Positions 1-6,200 of a stretch of DNA of 9,475 nt are shown here, in pieces. The notes beneath the pieces were generated by a model. That model did not search any database. It saw only the letters and a program-made list of their open reading frames with translations, and was not told the DNA's origin. The translations under genes and the position numbers were made by a program. Source of the DNA: an uncultured Clostridia bacterium (GTDB taxonomy: Bacteria > Bacillota > Clostridia > UBA1381); the NCBI GenBank assembly GCA_934481375.1, contig CAKSPN010000051.1, positions 1-9,475 on the forward strand. The letters are read 5' to 3'. Numbering within the stretch: position 1 is the first letter of the stretch; each line of letters begins with the position of its first letter.

Positions 1-1
1 T

Positions 2-76
2 GCGGGAGTGGCTCAGTGGTAGAGCGTCACCTTGCCAAGGTGAACGTCGCGAGTTCGAATCTCGTCTTCCGCTCCA
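2..76 (+). tRNA. tRNA-Gly (anticodon GCC)
   Basis: A complete cloverleaf can be folded by eye. The acceptor stem pairs 2-8 with 66-72, with one G-U wobble. The D-stem is GCTC/GAGC. The anticodon stem is 27-31 with 39-43, around a 7-nt loop carrying GCC at 34-36. The T-stem pairs 49-53 with 61-65 around TTCGAAT. The discriminator base is T73 and CCA is encoded at 74-76. GCC reads the glycine codons GGC and GGU during translation. The gene is the only one here on the + strand and faces recR tail to tail. Nothing upstream is visible, so it may be the last gene of a tRNA cluster. Confidence 0.97.
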
Positions 77-79
77 TAT

Positions 80-111
80 AAAAACAGATTGTTTTTACAG
101 TCTGTTTTTTT
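80..111 (+). terminator. Rho-independent terminator of the tRNA-Gly transcript
   Basis: A 9-bp stem pairs 80-88 (AAAAACAGA) with 101-109 (TCTGTTTTT) around a 12-nt loop, and the T-run extends to 111. It lies 4 nt after the tRNA CCA end. The stem is A/U-rich, so it is weaker than the palindrome just downstream, which could act as a back-up terminator. Confidence 0.75.
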
Positions 112-115
112 GCTT

Positions 116-165
116 GACAAAAAATAAACTGCGGAAGATATATTTTCCGCAGTTTATTTTTTGTC
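116..165. terminator. Bidirectional terminator between recR and tRNA-Gly
   Basis: A perfect 21-bp inverted repeat pairs 116-136 with 145-165 around an 8-nt loop. Its core is a GC-rich CTGCGGAA segment flanked by A6 and T6 tracts, so either strand gives a hairpin ending in U residues. It sits between two convergent transcripts. On the minus strand it ends the dnaX-ybaB-recR message. The recR stop codon (164-166) overlaps the first two bases of the stem, so the hairpin starts where translation ends. Confidence 0.9.
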
Positions 166-760
166 ACATAACCTGCCTGCCTTCAAGCGCTTTTATAATA
201 GTAATTTTATCCGCATACTCCAGGTCGGAGCCTATTGGTATTCCGTGGGCTATACGTGTTACCTTAACGTCAAACTGCGCAAGCAGCTTAGAAATATATA
301 CAGCCGTGGCAGTTCCGCTCACGGTAGGATTTGTCGCAAGAATTACTTCTTTTACCGTATCATCGGCAAGGCGCAGCAAAAGCTCATTGAGCTTAATGTC
401 GTCCGGGCCTATGCCGTCCATAGGCGACAGCGCTCCGTGCAGAACATGATACAAGCCGTTATATTCGTTTGTGTTTTCTATTGCCGATACGTCCTCCGGG
501 CTTTCCACAACGCAGATAACCGATCGGTCACGCTTTTGCGACGAACATATAGCGCATGGCGATTCATCGGTCAGGTTCTGGCAGTGTTCGCAAAGATGGA
601 TTTTCTCCTTTGCCTCGGTTATGACCGAAGCCATTGACTGAGCCTCGTCCTTTGACATTCTCTCGAGAATATAAAACGAAATCCTCTCCGCACTTTTTCT
701 GCCCACGCCCGGAAGCTGTTCAAATTTTTCAATCAGCCTTTCTATTACCGGAGAATGCAT
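164..760 (-). CDS. recR: Recombination mediator protein RecR
   Basis: RecR works with RecO (and RecF) to load RecA onto SSB-coated single-stranded DNA in recombinational repair. The 198-residue length is normal for the family. Visible parts are an N-terminal helix-hairpin-helix (LPGVGRKSAERI, about 16-27), a four-cysteine zinc finger (C57, C60, C69, C72), and a Toprim domain (about 80-175) with VVESPED and the signature HGALSPMDGIGPDD. The family Toprim motif usually written NPTVEGEAT reads NPTVSGTAT here (144-152), replacing both glutamates. The ATG shares its A with the ybaB stop (TGATG), and no strong Shine-Dalgarno is visible before it, so translational coupling to ybaB is likely. It is the last gene of the dnaX-ybaB-recR cluster. 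The family call is secure; the effect of the motif change is unknown. Confidence 0.97.
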   Translation of the reverse strand: MHSPVIERLIEKFEQLPGVGRKSAERISFYILERMSKDEAQSMASVITEAKEKIHLCEHCQNLTDESPCAICSSQKRDRSVICVVESPEDVSAIENTNEYNGLYHVLHGALSPMDGIGPDDIKLNELLLRLADDTVKEVILATNPTVSGTATAVYISKLLAQFDVKVTRIAHGIPIGSDLEYADKITIIKALEGRQVM

Positions 761-1113
761 CAGAATAATCCCGGTATGTTAAGTCCGCCGGTTACGGCGC
801 TCATACCCTCTGCCATCATATCGTCAGCCTTCTTTATAGCGTCGTTTACAGCAACGGTGATAAGGTCCTCGAGTGTTTCAACGTCCTCGGGGTCAACCGC
901 CTCGGGCTGTATTTTGAGCGAAACAATTTCCTTTTTACCGCTTACGGTTACAGTTACCGCGCCGCCGCCCGATGTGGCTTCAACTGTTTTATCTTCAAGC
1001 TCCTCCTGTATGCGTTCCATTTCCTCCTGCATTTTCTGAGCCTGCTTTATAACACTTCCCATATTCTTTTTCTGATTCATTCCCGAACCTGAAAATCCCT
1101 TATATCTTCCCAT
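760..1113 (-). CDS. ybaB: YbaB/EbfC family nucleoid-associated protein
   Basis: This small DNA-binding protein family forms dimers, binds DNA and associates with the nucleoid; its precise role in Firmicutes is unsettled. The protein has 117 residues, close to the usual 100-115. Landmarks are a Gly/Ser-containing N-terminus, a long amphipathic helix rich in Lys, Gln and Glu (QAQKMQEEMERIQEELED, about 25-42), a central beta segment (VTVTVSGKKEIVSLKI), and the family's C-terminal Gly-rich end (TGGLNIPGLF). The ATG at 1113 is chosen because a good ribosome site lies 8-9 nt upstream; a Met at residue 12 is a less likely alternative. The gene sits 25 nt after dnaX and overlaps recR by 1 nt, the conserved arrangement that links this family to replication and repair genes. 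Confidence 0.95.
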   Translation of the reverse strand: MGRYKGFSGSGMNQKKNMGSVIKQAQKMQEEMERIQEELEDKTVEATSGGGAVTVTVSGKKEIVSLKIQPEAVDPEDVETLEDLITVAVNDAIKKADDMMAEGMSAVTGGLNIPGLF

Positions 1114-1121
1114 TTTTAAAA

Positions 1122-1131
1122 TCCCTCTTTC
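1122..1131 (-). promoter_or_regulatory. Ribosome binding site of ybaB
   Basis: On the minus strand GAAAGAGGGA contains an AGAGGG core placed about 8-9 nt before the ATG at 1113. It supports that start over the internal Met at codon 12. It lies in the 25-nt gap after the dnaX stop, so ybaB can be translated independently of dnaX. Confidence 0.7.
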
Positions 1132-1138
1132 TTTTTAT

Positions 1139-2941
1139 TTATTCATCTTCGGGGTCGGCGATTTCGCCGTCCTCTAAAAATTCTTCCCTGTCATCTTCCT
1201 CAAACGAGGACTGCGAAAAGTTATCGTCCTCCGCAGTATGCGTTAAAAATTCCGAATCATCGCTCATTTCGATTATATCACCGAAATTTTTCGCCAAAGC
1301 GTCAAGCGGATCTCCGCCGCTGACCTCCTCGGTTTCGCCGACCGACGGCAAGCTCCAGAAATCAATAATATGCCCCTCCAGCTCGTCCTCGTAAGCGGAT
1401 TTTATAACAAAATCGCTTCCCGACAATTTGCGGAACAATTTAATAAGCGTATCCTTGTAATTAACCGCCAAATCCTTTGAAAACGCCTCTTCACGCTTAA
1501 ACAAAAGAATTATTCCGTCGGCGTCTATCGTTATCGGGCGGTTTATCAGAAATCCTTTCAAATATCCTGCCTGACTGCACATCGACGCCGCATATTTGTC
1601 CCATTTTTTCGCCAGAACAACAAGCGGATTTGCACCGTTAAGCTCCGATTGCGGAATTGGGTTAAAAAGCTTTATACTTACTTCCTTTTTCTTCGGCAAA
1701 GCTTTTTCCTCCGCTTGAACGGGAGCGGCAACAACGCCGTTTTTGAGTTTTTTCTCTATCTCGTCAAGCCGTGCCGATATATCTCCGCTTACGGAAACCG
1801 TCGGCGTCTGCATTGAGCGGAGCTTGTCCATAAGCGCCTCGGGCGTTGAGTCAAGTTCGGGCTGTGCAAGCCGTATAAATGCAAGCTCGTATATAATCCT
1901 CGGGGTTTTTACCCATTTCGCCTCCGAGCGCACCTGCGACAGCACCGATACGGCATTATTTATTTTCTCAAAGGTCAGCTTTTCGCACTGCGCCTTTAAT
2001 TTTACCATATCTTCACTGCTGTAGTCAAGTATGCTTTCGGGCTCTTTGCTCACCTTGCAGACCAAAAGGTCACGGACATATTTTATTACCGAATCCGCAA
2101 ACGTGTTAAGGTCACGTCCTGCGGAGAGTACGTCGTCTATCGTCTTTAAAATATCATCGGGCGAATTGCGGATAACCGCATCTATTATCCCGAAAACGTT
2201 TTCCTGTGTTGAAATACCGAGTGTTTCGATTATATCGTCCTCGGAAATGCTTGCGCCGCAAGCCGAAACCACACGTTCAAGCACGCTCAATGCGTCACGC
2301 ATTGAGCCGTCGCCCAGACGTGCAATCATTCTGTATGCGCCGTCCGTCAGCGTAAGCTTGTCGCCGTGCGCTATCTCCCTTAAACGTGTTACTATATCGT
2401 CCACACGTATACGCCGAAAATCAAACCGCTGACATCTCGAGAGTATCGTCTGCGGAACTTTCTGAGGTTCGGTTGTGGCAAGTATGAATATAACGTGTTC
2501 GGGCGGTTCTTCAAGCGTTTTCAAAAGCGCATTGAAAGCCTCGGTTGTGAGCATATGCACCTCGTCTATAATATAAATGGTATATTTTGCGGCGGAGGCA
2601 ACATATTTCACATCGGAAATTATTTCACGGACATCGTCGATTTTTCTGTTAGATGCGGCGTCTATCTCGTTTACGTCAAGAATACTGCCGTTTAGTATGC
2701 CCTTGCATATTTCGCACTCGTTACACGGCGAGCCGTCATGATTGTTAAGACAGTTCACCGCACGTGAAAGCACCTTTGCGCAGGTGGTTTTTCCCGTGCC
2801 CCGTGTACCGCAGAAAAGATATGCGTGTCCGATTTTTCCGCTTATTATCTGGTTTTTCAGAGTTTTGGTTATATGCGTCTGACCGACAATATCCTCAAAC
2901 ACCATCGGACGCCATTTTCTGTAAATAGCCTGATGCGCCAT
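1139..2941 (-). CDS. dnaX: DNA polymerase III subunits gamma/tau (clamp loader ATPase)
   Basis: DnaX is the motor subunit of the clamp loader, which opens the beta clamp and places it on primed DNA; tau also links the loader to the polymerase. The 600 residues lie between B. subtilis (about 563) and E. coli tau (about 643). The AAA+ core shows Walker A GTRGTGKT (45-52), a zinc-binding set C64, C73, C76, C79, Walker B DEVH (126-129), ATTEP (155-159), the SRC arginine-finger motif (168-170) and a sensor 2 region GDGSMRDAL (211-219). Domain III follows to about 365, then a Lys-rich low-complexity linker (about 375-425), a C-terminal tau-type region, and a strongly acidic tail (about 560-600). 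The ATG has a strong ribosome site 6 nt upstream. The linker contains a possible -1 frameshift site, reported separately. First protein gene after the SRP RNA. Confidence 0.98.
   Translation of the reverse strand: MAHQAIYRKWRPMVFEDIVGQTHITKTLKNQIISGKIGHAYLFCGTRGTGKTTCAKVLSRAVNCLNNHDGSPCNECEICKGILNGSILDVNEIDAASNRKIDDVREIISDVKYVASAAKYTIYIIDEVHMLTTEAFNALLKTLEEPPEHVIFILATTEPQKVPQTILSRCQRFDFRRIRVDDIVTRLREIAHGDKLTLTDGAYRMIARLGDGSMRDALSVLERVVSACGASISEDDIIETLGISTQENVFGIIDAVIRNSPDDILKTIDDVLSAGRDLNTFADSVIKYVRDLLVCKVSKEPESILDYSSEDMVKLKAQCEKLTFEKINNAVSVLSQVRSEAKWVKTPRIIYELAFIRLAQPELDSTPEALMDKLRSMQTPTVSVSGDISARLDEIEKKLKNGVVAAPVQAEEKALPKKKEVSIKLFNPIPQSELNGANPLVVLAKKWDKYAASMCSQAGYLKGFLINRPITIDADGIILLFKREEAFSKDLAVNYKDTLIKLFRKLSGSDFVIKSAYEDELEGHIIDFWSLPSVGETEEVSGGDPLDALAKNFGDIIEMSDDSEFLTHTAEDDNFSQSSFEEDDREEFLEDGEIADPEDE
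2285..2307. repeat. Perfect 10-bp inverted repeat inside dnaX
   Basis: GCTCAATGCG at 2285-2294 is matched by its reverse complement at 2298-2307, with a 3-base spacer. In the dnaX message this is a compact hairpin over the codons for the conserved sensor 2 stretch (GSMRDALS). No T-run follows, so it is not a terminator. It may be only a by-product of codon choice in a conserved motif. Confidence 0.6.
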
Positions 2942-2947
2942 ACAAAA

Positions 2948-2955
2948 CCCTCCTT
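2948..2955 (-). promoter_or_regulatory. Strong ribosome binding site of dnaX
   Basis: The minus strand reads AAGGAGGG, a near-ideal Shine-Dalgarno, 6 nt before the dnaX ATG. Only 5 nt separate it from the T-run of the preceding terminator, so folding of that terminator in a read-through transcript could affect access to this site. Confidence 0.85.
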
Positions 2956-2960
2956 ATACC

Positions 2961-2979
2961 AAAAAACGCCCTCAGGCGT
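2961..2979 (-). terminator. Short Rho-independent terminator after the SRP RNA
   Basis: On the minus strand a 5-bp stem ACGCC/GGCGT (2975-2979 with 2966-2970) encloses a TGAG loop and is followed by five or six T residues (2961-2965, extended by the last T of the stem). It ends the SRP RNA unit. The stem is short, and dnaX follows with no visible promoter of its own, so partial read-through is likely. Confidence 0.75.
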
Positions 2980-2993
2980 CAGATTTATCAAAA

Positions 2994-3103
2994 GGCTCCG
3001 ACCGAGTTTGCCGTAACACATTAAAAGCACCGCTTAGTGCTGCTTGGTTCCCCATCTGACACGGTTCACGGGTTTTAATCGCACGGGCTCGGTCATCATC
3101 GCC
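2994..3103 (-). ncRNA. ffs: Small bacterial signal recognition particle RNA (4.5S-like)
   Basis: This is the RNA of the SRP, which binds Ffh and targets nascent membrane and secreted proteins to FtsY and the translocon. The minus-strand transcript folds into one long hairpin. Outer pairs are GGC/GCC (3103-3101 with 2996-2994) and GACCGAG/CTCGGTC (3094-3088 with 3006-3000), then CCGTG/TACGG and ATTAAAA/TTTTAAT (3079-3073 with 3026-3020). The tip is the diagnostic domain IV: GTCAGA (3060-3055), a 3-bp stem closed by GGAA (3051-3048), then AGCAGC (3044-3039), matching the GTCAGG-N3-GGAA-N3-AGCAGC pattern. There is no room for an Alu domain, so it is the small type. Placement directly before dnaX is a known Firmicute arrangement. 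Mature ends are approximate; the 5' leader from the promoter (about 30 nt) is presumably processed. Confidence 0.92.
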
Positions 3104-3141
3104 GAAAGTTCACAATTATGCAATGCGCAACTCACTTTACT

Positions 3142-3170
3142 ATTATACATTATTTTTTGTAAAACTGCAA
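3142..3170 (-). promoter_or_regulatory. Sigma-A-type promoter of the SRP RNA (and probably dnaX cluster)
   Basis: On the minus strand a perfect TATAAT -10 box (3147-3142) lies 17 bp after TTGCAG (3170-3165), a moderate match to TTGACA. Upstream, 3174-3204 is almost pure A/T (only two G/C in 31 bases), resembling an UP element as found at stable-RNA promoters. Transcription would start near 3135. No other promoter is seen before dnaX, so it may also serve dnaX, ybaB and recR. Confidence 0.85.
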
Positions 3171-3241
3171 GAGTTTTTTTGATATAATTTCAAAATATTT
3201 TTTTGCGTGAGATACAGCTTACGGCAATTGCTTTATAACAC

Positions 3242-3273
3242 AAAAACACCCCTGTTTAAACAGGGGTGTTTTT
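3242..3273. terminator. Strong palindromic terminator after the SLH protein gene
   Basis: A perfect 13-bp inverted repeat pairs 3242-3254 with 3261-3273, and the central TTTAAA is itself self-complementary. The GC core ACACCCCTG is flanked by A5 and T5, so it can act in either direction. It begins 8 nt after the stop codon of the giant minus-strand gene and insulates the SRP promoter from it. The stretch 3205-3241 between it and the UP-like element holds nothing else I can identify. Confidence 0.93.
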
Positions 3274-3281
3274 CTTATAAG

Positions 3282-6200
3282 CTATTTATTCTCCAAAAAT
3301 CTTTGCAGAATTGCCGCCGCTTCGGCTCTTGTTGTATTATCCTGCGGTGCAAACATATTATTGTCCTTGCCCTGCATAATACCCTTAAGCTTGCAATACA
3401 TAACGGATTCATATGCCCAATCCGAAATCTTTTCAAGGTCGGCATAATCCAAATTGATTGCCCAATCGCCGCTCGGGAGCAATCCTTTATAGCCTGCATA
3501 TCGGAACATCATTGCCGCAATCTGCTCTCTTGTGATTTTATCGTTCGGAGCAAATTCGGTTTCCGAATATCCGCTTACAATTTTTTCGCTTGCCGCCCAG
3601 CGCACAGCCTCGGTGTAATAGCTGTTTGCATTTACGTCCGTGAATGTCATTGCATAATCCGTCTGAGGTTCGCCCTCGGCTCTCCACAGAATTGTTACAA
3701 ACATACTGCGTGTAAGCGGTGAATTCGGCTCAAAGAGCAAATCGGAAACACCGTTCATCAAGCCGTTTTTGTTGACATACTCAACGTCTTTGCAGAACCA
3801 CTCGTCCTCGGAAACGTCCGTAAACGGATTTTTCCATTCCGAACCCGACGGCTTGTCGGGCTTGGGTTCTTCTGCCGTCCACTTTGCATAAAGCGTGAAG
3901 TTTTTCACTACCTTTTCGGCAAAATCATAAGCCGTTTTGAGGTCTTTGTCGGTATACCAGCCGTCAAAGACGAAACCGTCTTTGACGGGTTTTTCCGGCT
4001 CGGCAACAGTCTCATTCTTTTCAACCTTAACATTATTGATTGTACTTCCGCCGTTTGTTTCAAATTTCACGGTGCAGTACGTTGCGGTACTGCCGCCGCC
4101 ACCGCCTCCGCTACTTCCTCCGCCCGAGCCTGACGAAGGTCTTACGGACAGCGGTGCGCTTATGATTTCGTGAGTAGTTTCTGCCGCTGTTCCCGTCAGA
4201 TTAGGTGTAATCGTGTAGGTTACAGCAGTTGAGAAGTTTCCTTTAAGCGTATATGTTTTGGTGTTTGATGCCGTAACATCGGTTAAAGTTACGGTATCTT
4301 CACCGTTTTTAACCTCAAAATTTGCAATACCGAGACCGTCTATCGGTTTGTCTAAGTTAATAACGATATATGAAGTTCTTGCCGTTCCGGCGCTTGCTCT
4401 GACGCCGATTTTTGTAACCGTAACCTTACCGACCGCAAAAGTAATGTCGTAATTGTCGGCGCTTACTCCGCTTGCCGTTGTTGCATTTAAGTGTTCCCCG
4501 ATCGGAGTCTGCTCGTTTATGCCGGCATTATAGCTTAACGCAAGCTCTCCCGTTAAAACGTCTTTTGTTTCGCCGTTCTTAAATCCTATGTACTCTACTT
4601 CAAGAGCGGGGTTGGCTGCGCCGTATTCACGGACAACGTCCTTGGCTTTGATTGTCAAAGGCGCTTTTGTAACCGTCAGCGTTCCTTTCTGATCGCTTAC
4701 GGCAAAGCTTCTGTTGTCATCGCCTGTTGATGTAAGTGTTACGTTAATGTCGTATGTATCGACTTTCGCCTTTTTATCTGCGCCGTCGCTTGCGAAAGTA
4801 ACATAATTTATCATTTCCGCCGCAGTTGCCGCATTGCTGTCGCCGCCGACTATTTCAAGTTCATACTGCGGATCTTCGCCGTATTCCTTTGAAATATCCT
4901 TTGCCTTTACCGTAATGTTTGCCTTATTGATATGCAAGGTTGCGTTTCCGCCTCCTGAATAACGCTCGTCGGTAACAGTAAAGCTTACTGCGTATGTGCC
5001 GGCGTTTTTCGGCTCTGTAACGGAGCTGTCCGTTATGAGAGTGTATGTCACATCGACATTTTTGTCTGTACCCGACAGAACGGGCGTAAATCCTGCATTG
5101 CCCGAAATAAGCGTAACAGACTGCACATCGCCGTTATACGTCTTTACGGTATCTGCGGCATACAAGTTGATATACGCCTTTTCCACTTTCAAAGCGAATG
5201 TTGCCGTTGCTCCGCTATAATTCTCGTCAGCCGTTGCCGTAAAGGTAACGTCGCCGGGCTTGAGCGTTCTGACCGTTCCGTCTGCGGAGATTTCCGCAAC
5301 GGACGGGTCGCTCGACGCCCACGTTACGTCAACTTTGGATTTTCCGTAAAATGCGTAAAGCATAAATGACTGACCCACACTCGTTGTGTTCGGCGCACCG
5401 GTGATAATGAGCTGACCGCCTGTTGCTCCCATGATTGTGAGAACACCCAGATTGTCGTTTTCGTCATTCAGATATTCAAATCTGTAATTTTCAACAATTC
5501 CGCCCGAAAGGGTGACATTGTATTGTCCTACGGGGCTTGAAGCATTTGCTATTGTGCTTGCAACAGGTTCTGCAAGGACAATAGCTTTGGTGTCGCCGTA
5601 TTTGAAGTCTGCCGCATCGTATTCGATTTCAAATATGGGATTTGCCTCTCCGTATGCTCTGACCTCATTTTTCGCCCATACCCTGAGCGGAGCCTTTTCA
5701 ATAACAAAGTTCTGCGTTTTTGTAACCGTTTCAAAGTTATTGCCCGAAATCGTTAATATGGCTGTATAATTGCCGGCATTCTTCGGCGCTTCTTCCTGCG
5801 GAATATAAATTCCCGTGCCGGCATAGGTAATTTTTGCGGTTGCGCCCACTGTGAGGTTTACCGCACTTGCGGCAATGCCGTCACCGTAGGTATAGCTGTT
5901 TTGTATGCCCGAAATATCGCCGTCGGGCATTGCCTTGTTTATAGTAAGCGTTGCTCTCTGCACGCCTTTGTAATTGCCGTTTGCTCTTACCTCAACGGTG
6001 TATGTTCCCGCCTCCGACGGAATGTCGGGCGTGCCGTTGTAGGTTATGTCATACGTTGCGCTTTGGTCGCTCGGAACTACGCCGACTGCCGTAACATTGC
6101 CGTATGTCTGTTCAAGGTTTGAAATATCAAACGTTACGTCTTTTGCCGCAGGCACGAATATAACCTTTGCGGAAACATCACGGTAGTTGTCGCTCCTCTT

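Noticed and set aside
114..144. TTGACA at 114-119 with TATATT at 139-144 as a possible + strand promoter
   Set aside because: The spacer is 19 bp, both boxes lie within or next to the perfect terminator palindrome, and no gene follows on the + strand.
77..166. A possible integration (att) site at the tRNA-Gly 3' end
   Set aside because: No second copy of the tRNA 3' end and no integrase are present in the window; the following sequence is simply two terminators and recR.
161..637. + strand frames of 111 and 158 codons opposite recR
   Set aside because: They are antisense to an intact, well-conserved recR, start inside the bidirectional terminator and show no family features.
3207..3722. A + strand open frame of 171 codons that starts upstream of the surface-gene terminator
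   Set aside because: It runs across the perfect terminator palindrome and then antisense to the SLH codons, shows no family motif and is Cys/Ile-rich like a shadow frame. The minus-strand frame clearly encodes SLH domains.
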